Shown here: positions 7,501 to 15,461 of the stretch, in pieces | Layout of the letters: every line of letters begins with the position of its first letter | Numbering within the stretch: position 1 is the stretch's first letter | Assembly: GCA_017647065.1 (NCBI GenBank) | Contig: JAGCLI010000023.1 | Coordinates: 1 to 15,645, forward strand | Source of the DNA: Bacteroidales bacterium | GTDB taxonomy: Bacteria > Bacteroidota > Bacteroidia > Bacteroidales > P3 | Direction of reading: 5' to 3' | DNA: 15,645 nt | The notes under the pieces: generated by a model | What the model was told of the DNA's origin: nothing | What the model saw: only the letters and a program-made list of their open reading frames with translations | Databases searched by the model: none | Made by a program: the position numbers and the translations under genes

Positions 7501-10500
7501 CAACACTCTCCTATGCCTGTTGAGAATTGTTCTTGCCAAGGAAGTTGAGTAATTGTTCCACAAGGGGTTGTTATTTCTTCTTGGGCATAACTTGTTAATT
7601 CTCCATTTGAACAAACAACTGCAACTCTTACTTGATAATCTGTTTGATAATTTAGATTATTTATTAGATAGTAATTTGTATCTGTTGTAGCCGCAATAGT
7701 CCACTCTGTTTCTGATGGTGTTTTATATTCTATTTGATATTGAACATTTTCTGTATTATAGTCGTTGAATGACACTGCTACAGATGTTGTTGTTAATGTC
7801 CCATCCATATTATTTAGTGTCAAACCTTCTACTCCTCCACAAGTTAATGGTACTATAGAAAGATTGTCTATTGCTATTGGTGGATTTGTTCCTCCACTTG
7901 AATTATTTTTCCACGCAAATACTATTTTATAAATGCCATTTGCATATTGATGATCCAATTCTATATTCTCGGTTTGCCATTGTGTTTGTTGGTTTAATCT
8001 TCCAGTAAGGCTATGACTATCATTTGGAAGAGATGTAGTTAATTCATAATCCCAAGGTAGAATATAAACCTTAGCATAGTCAACCGTACCTTGTCCTGCT
8101 GCTTTCCAATCAAAAGATAAATTAAATGCAGGGTATTCTCCAAAGGCTACATTTAATGATGCGTATGCTGTAGTAGCTGTTGTGAGAGTATAGTTATATC
8201 CATTTCCGTTGCTTATATACAAAGCATTGCCTGGTTGATTAGTAATTTCATTGACTTCTGAACCTATTATCCAAGAATTAACAGAGTTGCTTACAAAGTC
8301 CCAACCATTGATGTTTAATGAATCGAAGTTTTGTGTGTATGGTAAATTTTGTGCAAATGGTATTTCTACTGTTTCTATTTCAGAATAAGCTCCATCTTCA
8401 CAATTCGATTTTACTGCTACATAATAAATACCAGATGTTAAATTATTTATTATAACAGGTAAAGAATCGTTTGGATTAACTGAAAATTGTGAGGCTAATT
8501 GAGGATTAAAGTTTTGTATTGAATCTGCTTGACCATAAGCTATTGTCCAACCCATTTGATGATTTGCATCAAAATCAACTCTCATACTTGTAGATGATAG
8601 TGCTTTTGCAACCACTCCATAAACATCTGGACACGATGGGCTATTTTCAATGGTTAATTCATCTAAATAGAAACTACTTGTCCTTTCATTTACTACAATA
8701 GCAACTCTTGCTTCCCCAACAATAGAAGATAAATCCACTTCCATTTTTTTGAAGTCTAATGTGTTGTGTGTGCAATAAACCGTATCTAAAACTTGAAATA
8801 AAGATGTATCTCCTAATGAGGTAATATCTTGTTCAATTGCATCATAATAATACACTTTAAAATGAGGCAAAGTACTATTTGAAGATGATTTTCTAATTTT
8901 GAAAGTCATTCTTTGATTACCATTAAACTCTATTGGAGGAGTTATTAACCAATCGTTATATGTTCCAGAAGTAGCAGAGCCTGAGAAATTCAATGAATTA
9001 TTACCTTCAGACGAGCAATCTCCTGAACGTTCAAAACCATAATATGAAGAAGCTCCATTTACAACCTCCCAACATTTTGGAGAATAATCATCTCCTATAT
9101 GACCTTGTTCAAGAACAAATTCTTGTTCAAATCCCTCTCTTATTGGAAATTGTGTTATCGTTCCACAAGGTGTATTGAATGTATGTATATGCGAGTAATC
9201 CGAAACTTCTGTTAAAGAACATAATACTTTAACCCTTACAGAATAGTTTGATGATGGAAGTAAATCTCCTATTACTACACTATCTACTTGAGTCTCTACA
9301 CTCACCCAATCTCCTGTTCCTGTTAGCGAGTATTCTACTATGTAAGTTCTTTCTTCATTTGTATTTGCATCGCCAAAATAAATAGTAGCACTTATATTTT
9401 CTCCATCATTTACTTCTGAATCTATTTCGGTTACTCTTCCACAATTAACCGCTTCAATAGAGATATTATCAACTGCAATAGGAGGATTATGCTCTACAGT
9501 ATTATCATTTCTCCAACAAAAGACTAAATTATATACGCCATTGGCATACTCTCTTGAAAGAACTACTTCTTGTCTTCTCCAATCATTTGCTCCACCTAAT
9601 CTATCTGTAATTTCTCCTGAGGTAAGGACCATATTATGATCTAATTGTGTGGTAGTAGGCAACAAAAAGACTTGTAAATAGTCAGAATTTCCTTCTGCAA
9701 TACCTTTCCAATCAAACGTTAATTTAAATTCTGGAGCATCATTAAATTGAATATATCTTGAAAAATAAACAGTTGAAGTACTATTTCCATCATAATTATT
9801 TGCCAAACCATTGTTATCACTAATATACATTGCCCCGCTTACTCCACCTATATCACTCAATGTTGAATTTACTATATTTCCCCAATGCCATTTATTTGTT
9901 TGTGTTCCATTTTGTATTGTCCATAACTGAGATTCTGCTTGTGTATGAAATTCACATACAAAAGGTAGTTCAGATATTAATTCTTCGTTTGGAAGTGTTG
10001 TGAAAGATGTTGTAAACGCTATACTTTCTTCATCTGAGCAAACACTCCATATTTTCATATCATAAGGTGTTATTACATCTAATTGAGATAAGGTAATAGA
10101 GTTTGTGTTTACAAAGGTAGTATCCCATAACACTTCTGATGATTTCTTATAAGCAACAGCATATTGCTCTACTCCCTCTACCGCATTCCAAGCAAGTGTT
10201 ACAGATTGAGAGGAGATTTGTTGTGATAAAATCTCTGTTGGAGGATAACAAGAAGCAGAGAAAGGATTGATCTCAAATTTGACATTTGGTCTATTATTCA
10301 AAACTATTCTCATCGAACTATTTACTTCCTGAGGATTATTTATAGATATTTCTTGATTTGATCTATAACAAGTTATTGTTTTGTTACCTACAGAAGAACA
10401 AGTGGTGAAGAATCTGGCATCTGTCCATGTACCTGTATTATTCATGTAAGCAACAACAAGATTATTTTCTCCACTATAATCAAAAGGAGTTGTAAAGTTA

Positions 10501-10865
10501 ATTGTAACCCAACCTTGTGTGAATGTTACATTTCCTGAATAAACTTGTGTAAGACTGTCTGCTGAAACAAAATCCTCAGGATTTGCAAACACATCTCTAT
10601 TTACTTCTCCTAAATATATTTGAGAAGAAATAGTCGTAGGCACTTCTGAGTTAAACTTATAACTTATAGAAGAAATTTCTCCTGCCATCAATTCCTCTGA
10701 AGAGAAAATCGTTTGAGAATAACTATAACCATAAGTAACATTTATTGGAAGGAAGTCTTCCCCCATACAATTATTACCTACCGTAACAACTGTTTGTGCA
10801 TTTAATTGGGGCATTAGTGCAATAAAAAACACTAAACCCAATAGGAATCTGAATACTTTTTTCAT
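4536..10865 (-). CDS. Giant T9SS-secreted multidomain adhesin-like protein (choice-of-anchor J / fibronectin III repeats)
   Basis: 2109 residues. A signal peptide is at 1-23 (basic start, hydrophobic core, LNA|Q cleavage). A beta-rich N-terminal domain (about 25-200) follows, then an FN3 domain (about 205-295). Next come six cleaved-adhesin/choice-of-anchor-J-like modules at about 299-474, 573-745, 840-1008, 1108-1293, 1388-1563 and 1652-1846, each followed by an FN3-like module. Most J modules start with a (L/F/I)P..-.F motif and end in a DN-(I/L/V)-(S/E/V)-I strand. A divergent FN3-like domain (GFYYK type) lies at about 1941-2030. The T9SS type A sorting domain (about 2035-2109) has the YPNPA motif and ends in KTIKIIKE. 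It should be exported by Sec, then moved across the outer membrane by T9SS and anchored at the surface. Binding to host or polysaccharide ligands is likely but not demonstrable here; no protease catalytic domain is seen. No clear promoter lies upstream; a terminator hairpin precedes it, so expression may rely on read-through or an atypical promoter. Confidence 0.93.
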   Translation of the reverse strand: MKKVFRFLLGLVFFIALMPQLNAQTVVTVGNNCMGEDFLPINVTYGYSYSQTIFSSEELMAGEISSISYKFNSEVPTTISSQIYLGEVNRDVFANPEDFVSADSLTQVYSGNVTFTQGWVTINFTTPFDYSGENNLVVAYMNNTGTWTDARFFTTCSSVGNKTITCYRSNQEISINNPQEVNSSMRIVLNNRPNVKFEINPFSASCYPPTEILSQQISSQSVTLAWNAVEGVEQYAVAYKKSSEVLWDTTFVNTNSITLSQLDVITPYDMKIWSVCSDEESIAFTTSFTTLPNEELISELPFVCEFHTQAESQLWTIQNGTQTNKWHWGNIVNSTLSDIGGVSGAMYISDNNGLANNYDGNSTSTVYFSRYIQFNDAPEFKLTFDWKGIAEGNSDYLQVFLLPTTTQLDHNMVLTSGEITDRLGGANDWRRQEVVLSREYANGVYNLVFCWRNDNTVEHNPPIAVDNISIEAVNCGRVTEIDSEVNDGENISATIYFGDANTNEERTYIVEYSLTGTGDWVSVETQVDSVVIGDLLPSSNYSVRVKVLCSLTEVSDYSHIHTFNTPCGTITQFPIREGFEQEFVLEQGHIGDDYSPKCWEVVNGASSYYGFERSGDCSSEGNNSLNFSGSATSGTYNDWLITPPIEFNGNQRMTFKIRKSSSNSTLPHFKVYYYDAIEQDITSLGDTSLFQVLDTVYCTHNTLDFKKMEVDLSSIVGEARVAIVVNERTSSFYLDELTIENSPSCPDVYGVVAKALSSTSMRVDFDANHQMGWTIAYGQADSIQNFNPQLASQFSVNPNDSLPVIINNLTSGIYYVAVKSNCEDGAYSEIETVEIPFAQNLPYTQNFDSLNINGWDFVSNSVNSWIIGSEVNEITNQPGNALYISNGNGYNYTLTTATTAYASLNVAFGEYPAFNLSFDWKAAGQGTVDYAKVYILPWDYELTTSLPNDSHSLTGRLNQQTQWQTENIELDHQYANGIYKIVFAWKNNSSGGTNPPIAIDNLSIVPLTCGGVEGLTLNNMDGTLTTTSVAVSFNDYNTENVQYQIEYKTPSETEWTIAATTDTNYYLINNLNYQTDYQVRVAVVCSNGELTSYAQEEITTPCGTITQLPWQEQFSTGIGECWYQMLGEMSDTITHASDLLQNNNGWKYNIYEGGERIYADLSYEYAKYWIISPSFYLGEGDTTYQLSADIFRTSHNGSEVAPVPNGDMFAILVSTDDGLTWNTAKALIFGSGETSNYDYNLSAFSSEASRVNFKLADENDQPLTGAIRFAFYGEGSTSRMLVDNIEISQWQPCQTPSMVNVANITSNSAELTFLDFGQSQQWEYALQQGNTIDFATAQTQTINYQGTYLNDLLDGMTYSVAVRSVCSEGEYSPWSEIITFTTPSQPTPLPFETTFSDIYDNQKWEAVSNTNINWTIGSATFSGEEDTMSAYISSNGTDYSVAMPGGWNYTYTALYREFDFGAGGNYTLSFDYKVSGYENWDAGLHIFVKDENDVIIAEYYDMNQAIANYVGVSQWTRADIELPANLEGIKKIVFYSWGYISSYSTQSQVPPAIDNVVIEEMICNPPTNLIVSNITENSATLSWEGTADNYKINYVVAGSSDTLTQITPNTTYTLGLNSFENYQVSVQSVCEEDLYSLPTPTLSFSTLQDADTIPYTCNFETPGNNGWLLRNGSCVNQWVVGFPTSGTSNSLFISDDEESAHYAASANSVVIAEKLFQFSNSEYITISFDLTIGGEITSNIFYDYLKVFLLPATQTLEPTTAYDLSGEYSYAMADYAQDVILQHLGTNAICLLEGTQTINITIPTPINEQRKLVFLWRNNNMSGTQPGAIIDNISITTLGGVIEEECLAPTNVEVLQITSNSALVTWTPQGNETAWQVKLNQGEVIDVTTPSYTLTNLLPATEYDFMVRTNCGAGVSEWVNVTFTTTDTIIAPIVTTLPATSITQTSAVLNAEITEGNIEILTKGFYYKETANAIWDSIAVEGQTEISVTLSDLLPQTTYSFKAFITTENALIQGEELTFTTDESSLSDVENAIEVNLYPNPAKEKVYLETKGFENKAKAMLSDLQGRILKEIEINSERIEINLNTLSSGVYYLKVFDNNSTKTIKIIKE

Positions 10866-10895
10866 ATTTTAACATTTAATTTATTTCAATAAAAA

Positions 10896-10927
10896 AACAA
10901 GTAATGAAAATTTTTTCACTACTTGTT
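10896..10927 (-). terminator. Intrinsic terminator after the M23/LysM peptidase gene
   Basis: AACAAGTA (10896-10903) pairs with TACTTGTT (10920-10927) and the inner TGAAAA with TTTTCA, with one mismatch between the two helices and a very short loop. On the minus strand the hairpin is followed by a seven-T run, as expected for termination of the peptidase transcript about 20 nt after its stop codon. Confidence 0.7.
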
Positions 10928-10947
10928 AAACTATAATTTATTTACAA

Positions 10948-11925
10948 TTATCTAATCCTTATTGTTTGACCTGCTCTAATTTTATTTCCTTTGATATTAT
11001 TAAGCTTAGCCAATTTCTTTACGGTAGTACCATTTCTTCTTGCAATTGCTCCCAAGGTATCTCCTTTTCTAACTTTGTAATACTTTCCTCCTTTTGAAGA
11101 TTTTGAATCAGAAGTATTTTTTGCCAAACTATTTCTTTGCGAAGAAGGTGTTTTGACTTTTTTGAAGCAATCCTTTGTTAGCATTAAAGTATCGCTTATC
11201 AAAGAATAGGTTCTAAAATCTATAACTTTTTCAGGATTAATTGCAGCACCAAGATAACGTATTTCCAAATGCAAGTGTGGACCTGTTGAACGGCCTGTAC
11301 TTCCTCCCAAGCCAAGAATTTCTCCTGCTTTTACATCTTGATTCACCTCTACATTTATTCTTGAAAGGTGAGCATAATAAGTTTCCAAACCATTATCATG
11401 ACGTATCACAACTAAATTACCATATGCACCTGCACGTTTTGCTATTCTAACCTTTCCATCAAACATTACTTTTATTGGATCGCCTGTTCTCAAACCCAAA
11501 TCCACTCCATAATGCCAACGACGACGTCTTGGACCAAAACGAGAAGTTACTTTCTTTTCAATAGGGCAAGCATAGTATTGTTTATTTTCTTCATTTACCA
11601 ACTCTATTGGAATAGGCTCTGTAATTGAAGAATAATCAAATCTATTATTAGTATAGTGAATAGAACGTGTATCAAACGATGCATAAATGATATCATCTTC
11701 ACTTTCTGCTGCGACATCATCTATCATTCCATTATTAACAAACTGAATAAAAGAATTATTAAACTTATTTGTGTCCTTTACTATTCCTATTGTATATTGA
11801 GAACTTTCTATCTCCACATTGCTTCTATTTCTCATCATTCCACGTTCATGGATTTGAGAAAAACTCATCAATGGAACAAATAATAAACACAAAGATATGA
11901 ATCTATTTACTTGCTTTCTAAACAT
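10948..11925 (-). CDS. Secreted LytM/M23 family metallopeptidase with C-terminal LysM domain
   Basis: 325 residues from the preferred start. An upstream ATG at 11946 would add seven residues, but it lies directly after the -7 box and probably precedes the transcript start. The ATG at 11925 has a strong Shine-Dalgarno (AAGGAG) 7 nt upstream and begins a clean signal peptide (MFRKQVNRFISLC..., SFS|Q). Numbered from the longer form, the peptidase domain spans about 125-240. Its LytM/M23 residues are complete: H145 and D149 in WHYGVD, H193 in YAHLS, and H224-L-H226. A LysM domain (about 289-332, beginning YYKVRKGDTL) would bind peptidoglycan GlcNAc. It is likely a periplasmic endopeptidase cutting stem-peptide cross-links in cell-wall growth or division. 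It has its own promoter and terminator. The region at about 32-120 is not recognised. Confidence 0.92.
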   Translation of the reverse strand: MFRKQVNRFISLCLLFVPLMSFSQIHERGMMRNRSNVEIESSQYTIGIVKDTNKFNNSFIQFVNNGMIDDVAAESEDDIIYASFDTRSIHYTNNRFDYSSITEPIPIELVNEENKQYYACPIEKKVTSRFGPRRRRWHYGVDLGLRTGDPIKVMFDGKVRIAKRAGAYGNLVVIRHDNGLETYYAHLSRINVEVNQDVKAGEILGLGGSTGRSTGPHLHLEIRYLGAAINPEKVIDFRTYSLISDTLMLTKDCFKKVKTPSSQRNSLAKNTSDSKSSKGGKYYKVRKGDTLGAIARRNGTTVKKLAKLNNIKGNKIRAGQTIRIR

Positions 11926-11930
11926 AAAAT

Positions 11931-11940
11931 TACTCCTTTT
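11931..11940 (-). promoter_or_regulatory. Shine-Dalgarno that decides the peptidase start
   Basis: The minus strand reads AAAAGGAGTA. Its GGAG lies 7 nt before the ATG at 11925. Strong SD sites are uncommon in Bacteroidota and none precedes the other starts in this window, so it argues for the shorter start. Confidence 0.6.
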
Positions 11941-11947
11941 CAGCATG

Positions 11948-11977
11948 CAAAATTACACAATATTTTTTATCTTGCAA
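11948..11977 (-). promoter_or_regulatory. Bacteroidota-type promoter of the M23/LysM gene
   Basis: On the minus strand a -33 TTG (11977-11975) is followed by exactly 19 nt and then the -7 box TAATTTTG (11955-11948), a close fit to the phylum consensus. It places the transcript start near 11940-11944 and separates this gene from the upstream glmS-DUF4301 operon. Confidence 0.75.
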
Positions 11978-12009
11978 AAAATCAAAGGATTTATTGAACA
12001 AAAAAAACA

Positions 12010-13530
12010 TTAAAACGGATTATGACCTTTATCTAAAAGATTATTTATTGTCTTAACTGGCGTAAAAGTCTCCAAAGGTACTTGAACAAAAATAGTTATC
12101 CAATTAGCCATTGACCCATTCCATAACCCTGGCAACTCTTGCACCTTAATTTTATGTGCTTGTTGCGATTTTTCTGTAATAAAGCCAGTATTATAATCAA
12201 CAAAATCAGTCAATTCAAATTTTTCTCCTTTAAAATTCTTAATCAAGCAAACTAAATCAACAGGATTAAAGTGAGTAGAATTATTAAAAATTTCCTTTTG
12301 CTTTTCATTTTTCATATCAACCTGAGCAGACTCCACAATTTGCAAAGAGAGTTCTCCGTTTTCTTTTCTAATCCAAAAAGGTCCTCCACCGGGTTGTCCT
12401 TCATTTTTAACCATTCCACAAACCCTTATCGGTTTATTAAGAACGCTTAACAAATAATTACGATACTCTTCAAAATCTCTAAAACTTGACAAATCTTTTA
12501 ACTCTATCAATAAATTATTTCTGCAAAATAATTTAATTTTTGAAAGAATTGATTCATCAAAGCTTTGTTTAGAAATAATATTCAAATAAGAATCCACCTC
12601 TTTCTTTAAAGTCACTAAAATCCCCGCTAAAATTTTCTTGTACTTATATGTGATCTCCTTATACTTATCGTGAATTACATTATCTATATTCTTAATAAAA
12701 ACAATATCTGCATTGATTTCATTAAGATTTTCTATCAATGCACCATGCCCTGCTGGTCTAAAAACAATATTTCCTTCATTATCTCTAACCAAACTATTAT
12801 CTAAATACACAGCAACAGTATCAGTTGAAGATTTTTGTTCAGAAAACTCTATTTCGTATGTGCAAGAAAATCTTTCTTCATATTTTGCTTTCACCTTTTC
12901 TAATAGGGCAGAAAATTTTTCTTGATGATTTCCCGAAATAGTAAAATGTAATTTCACCTCTTTCTTATCATTCAAACAATATTTAGCGGCTTCCACTAAG
13001 TGTTCTTCAAAAGAAGTACGCACCTCATCGTCATATTTATGAAAAACAATAGTTGCCTTAGGACTTTGACCATAAGAAAGTCCCTTATCTTCAAGAATAA
13101 GTTCAACTATTTTCAAATAGTTTTTTTCTTCTATAGCTTTTTCAATTCCCAACGGCAAAAGAGATTCATAAAAAGCAAATTGCTTAATATTATCTATAAC
13201 CTCTTTCACCGCAGGAAAATCTTCTAATGAATTTTTAGAAGAATCAAAAGAGGATTTAAAGTCATATAAATCTTTAAACATTCTTGTAGCCGCACCAGAA
13301 GCCGGTACAAACTTAACAAGGCTTGCACAAGAAGCATAGTTCTCAAAAGCATTTACATAATCTATTACTTTACTTTCTTCCACCTGCAATATTCCGTCTC
13401 CAATCACCGCAGGCTTTTCAAGGTTCACAAAAGGAAATCCTATTTTAAAGTTTTCCAATTGCTTTTCTATTTGAGCAAGACTTAAATTATGCCCTTGAAT
13501 TTGTTCTAAATCCTTTTTTGAAAATTCCAT
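12010..13530 (-). CDS. DUF4301 family protein, resembles UDP-sugar pyrophosphorylases
   Basis: 506 residues, no signal peptide, presumably cytoplasmic. I recognise it as DUF4301, a family of unknown function from Bacteroidota. Visible motifs suggest a nucleotidyltransferase of the UDPGP type: P76-ASGAAT-R83-MFK resembles the nucleotide-binding loop (GGxGTRxG), and R258-PAGHGAL followed by KNIDNV (280-285) resembles the PGGxG ... NxDN substrate-site pair. A glycine-rich GQPGGGPFW (378-386) is also prominent and probably part of an active site. The classical loop is not exact (ASG replaces GG), so catalysis is unproven. The start codon lies 3 nt after the glmS stop, so the two are almost certainly co-transcribed. 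Since GlmS feeds UDP-GlcNAc synthesis, uridylyl transfer to an amino-sugar phosphate is a reasonable hypothesis. Family assignment is firm; function is inference. Confidence 0.85.
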   Translation of the reverse strand: MEFSKKDLEQIQGHNLSLAQIEKQLENFKIGFPFVNLEKPAVIGDGILQVEESKVIDYVNAFENYASCASLVKFVPASGAATRMFKDLYDFKSSFDSSKNSLEDFPAVKEVIDNIKQFAFYESLLPLGIEKAIEEKNYLKIVELILEDKGLSYGQSPKATIVFHKYDDEVRTSFEEHLVEAAKYCLNDKKEVKLHFTISGNHQEKFSALLEKVKAKYEERFSCTYEIEFSEQKSSTDTVAVYLDNSLVRDNEGNIVFRPAGHGALIENLNEINADIVFIKNIDNVIHDKYKEITYKYKKILAGILVTLKKEVDSYLNIISKQSFDESILSKIKLFCRNNLLIELKDLSSFRDFEEYRNYLLSVLNKPIRVCGMVKNEGQPGGGPFWIRKENGELSLQIVESAQVDMKNEKQKEIFNNSTHFNPVDLVCLIKNFKGEKFELTDFVDYNTGFITEKSQQAHKIKVQELPGLWNGSMANWITIFVQVPLETFTPVKTINNLLDKGHNPF

Positions 13531-13533
13531 TCT

Positions 13534-15378
13534 TTATTCAACTGTTACTGATTTTGCTAAATTTCTTGGTTGATCAACATCTCTTCCCTTTGCAACCGCA
13601 ACATAATAAGACAACAATTGCAATGGAATAATTGTTAACAATGGAGAAAGACTTTCTTCTATTTCTGGTATTTCAATACAATAGTCCGATAATGCTTTTA
13701 TTGCAACATCTCCTTTTGTAACAATAGAAATCACCCTTCCTTTACGAGCTTTTACCTCTTGAACATTACTTAAAATCTTATCATAATGAGCAAACTTCGG
13801 CGCAATAACGACTACCGGCATTTCTTCATCAATTAAAGCAATTGGACCATGCTTCATTTCTGCTGCAGGATAGCCTTCGGCATGTATATATGAGATTTCT
13901 TTTAGTTTTAACGCACCTTCTAATGCCACTGGATAGTTATAGCCTCGACCAAGATAGATAAAATTCTTTGCATAAGTAAATACCTTAGATATATCTTCTA
14001 TTTCTTTTCCTAATTTCAATATTTCTTCCACCTTTGGTATAACTTCCAACAACTCTGATACAACACGTTTATATTCTTCTTCCTCTATGGTTTTTAATTC
14101 TTTGGCAACAGAAAGTGCAATCATAGTCATAACCATTACTTGTGTAGTAAAGGTTTTTGTTGACGCAACTCCTATTTCTGGACCAGCGTGAGTATAAGTT
14201 CCTGTGTTAGTTGCTCGCGATATACTACTACCTACCACATTGCAAACGCCATAAACAAAAGCCCCCTTTTCTTTTGCCAACTCTATTGCTGCTAACGTAT
14301 CGGCTGTTTCGCCCGATTGTGAAATAGCAATCATAACATCATCCGGAAAAACCACAGGATTTCTATATCTAAACTCTGAGGCAACTTCCACCTCCACTGG
14401 TATCTTACAATAATACTCAAATAAATATTTTCCAATCAAACCTGCATGCCAAGATGTTCCACAAGCAGAAACCAATATTCTACGAGCTTTTCTGAATCTA
14501 TCTATATTATCAATTATTCCACTTAACTTAATATCAAGTTCTTCTTTTTGTAATCTACCATTCACACAAAGATTCAAGGCTTTTGGTTGTTCCATTATTT
14601 CTTTTATCATAAAATAAGGATAACCACCCTTTTCAATTTCACTCAAATCCATATTTATTTGAGTAATGCTTGGATTCACTTTAACCTTTGAAAGATTAAC
14701 TATTTCAAGTTCTTTGCCTTTTTCTATTTTTGCTATTTCTTCATCTCCTACATATATAACTTGTTTTGTGTATTCAATAATTGGAGAAGCATCTGAGCCT
14801 AAAAAGTATTCACCTTCGCCAACTCCAATCACCAAAGGAGAACCTTTTCTTGCAGTAACTAACAAATTAGGATTATTTCTTTCAATAATTCCTATTGCGT
14901 ATGCACCTACAACTTGCGATAAAGCTTGTTGCACTGCTTCAAACAAAGATAGGTTATTTTCTTTCTTTACATACTCTATCAACTGCACTAACACCTCTGT
15001 GTCTGTTTCGCTTTTGAAAGAATATCCTTTTGTTATCAAAAGTTCTTTTAAAGATTGGTAGTTTTCTATAATACCATTGTGAATTAAAGCCAAAGTTGCG
15101 CTTTGAGAATAGTGTGGGTGAGCATTAACATCTGAAGGTTCGCCGTGAGTAGCCCAACGAGTATGTGCAATTCCAACAGAACCTGATATATCCTTTCCTT
15201 GACAATATTTTTCTAAATTTTCTACTTTGCCCTTTGTTTTAAAGACATTTAATTCTCCTGCATCATTTAACAACGCCACTCCTGCACTATCATATCCTCT
15301 ATATTCTAAACGATGTAATCCTTTTATTAGAATTGGATACGCTTCTTGCGTTCCAATATATCCTACTATGCCACACAT
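13534..15378 (-). CDS. glmS: Glutamine--fructose-6-phosphate aminotransferase (isomerizing)
   Basis: 614 residues, full length for the family. It makes glucosamine-6-phosphate and glutamate from fructose-6-phosphate and glutamine, the first committed step to UDP-GlcNAc, peptidoglycan and lipopolysaccharide. The N-terminal glutaminase domain (about 1-240) starts MCGIVGYIG with nucleophile C2 exposed after Met removal, HTRWATHG at 72-79 and HNGIIEN at 100-106. Two SIS isomerase domains follow, with SACGTSWHAG, SQSGETADTL and GVASTKTFTTQ in the first and LGRGYNYPVALEGALKLKE in the second. The C-terminus DVDQPRNLAKSVTVE is canonical. It is transcribed from a consensus promoter with a leader of roughly 25 nt, too short for a glmS ribozyme. 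DUF4301 follows after 3 nt in the same operon. The gene on the other side is divergent, and its promoter overlaps this one. Confidence 0.98.
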   Translation of the reverse strand: MCGIVGYIGTQEAYPILIKGLHRLEYRGYDSAGVALLNDAGELNVFKTKGKVENLEKYCQGKDISGSVGIAHTRWATHGEPSDVNAHPHYSQSATLALIHNGIIENYQSLKELLITKGYSFKSETDTEVLVQLIEYVKKENNLSLFEAVQQALSQVVGAYAIGIIERNNPNLLVTARKGSPLVIGVGEGEYFLGSDASPIIEYTKQVIYVGDEEIAKIEKGKELEIVNLSKVKVNPSITQINMDLSEIEKGGYPYFMIKEIMEQPKALNLCVNGRLQKEELDIKLSGIIDNIDRFRKARRILVSACGTSWHAGLIGKYLFEYYCKIPVEVEVASEFRYRNPVVFPDDVMIAISQSGETADTLAAIELAKEKGAFVYGVCNVVGSSISRATNTGTYTHAGPEIGVASTKTFTTQVMVMTMIALSVAKELKTIEEEEYKRVVSELLEVIPKVEEILKLGKEIEDISKVFTYAKNFIYLGRGYNYPVALEGALKLKEISYIHAEGYPAAEMKHGPIALIDEEMPVVVIAPKFAHYDKILSNVQEVKARKGRVISIVTKGDVAIKALSDYCIEIPEIEESLSPLLTIIPLQLLSYYVAVAKGRDVDQPRNLAKSVTVE

Positions 15379-15400
15379 AATTTTATTCTTTTATTTAATT

Positions 15401-15431
15401 TTTGCAAATGTACATAAAAAGATTATTTTTG
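15401..15431 (+). promoter_or_regulatory. Promoter of the NifX-like gene
   Basis: TTTG (15401-15404), 19 nt, then TATTTTTG (15424-15431), an exact consensus match on the plus strand. The transcript start would be near 15436, leaving a leader of roughly 25 nt before the ATG at 15462. Its -33 octamer TTTGCAAA (15401-15408) overlaps the -7 of the glmS promoter, and its -7 ends in the octamer TTTGCAAA (15428-15435) that forms the glmS -33. Confidence 0.75.
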
Positions 15432-15435
15432 CAAA
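15405..15435 (-). promoter_or_regulatory. glmS-DUF4301 operon promoter
   Basis: On the minus strand TTTG (15435-15432), 19 nt, then TACATTTG (15412-15405), an exact match to the Bacteroidota consensus. The transcript start would be near 15400, about 20-25 nt before the glmS ATG at 15378. It overlaps the oppositely oriented promoter at 15401-15431. Confidence 0.8.
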
Positions 15436-15461
15436 CTAAATTTTAAAAAACATTGAGAAAT

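Noticed and set aside
4612..9178. Several plus-strand frames of 60-118 codons within the adhesin region
   Set aside because: All are opposite-strand shadows of the repetitive adhesin. They are Leu/Val/Cys-rich, without domains, start signals or conserved motifs.
10866..10947. A Bacteroidota-type promoter for the adhesin gene
   Set aside because: No TANNTTTG with a matching -33 element was found upstream of 10865. Only partial A/T-rich matches were seen.
15379..15404. glmS ribozyme or other riboswitch in the glmS leader
   Set aside because: The predicted leader is only about 25 nt, far too short, and no ribozyme core is visible.
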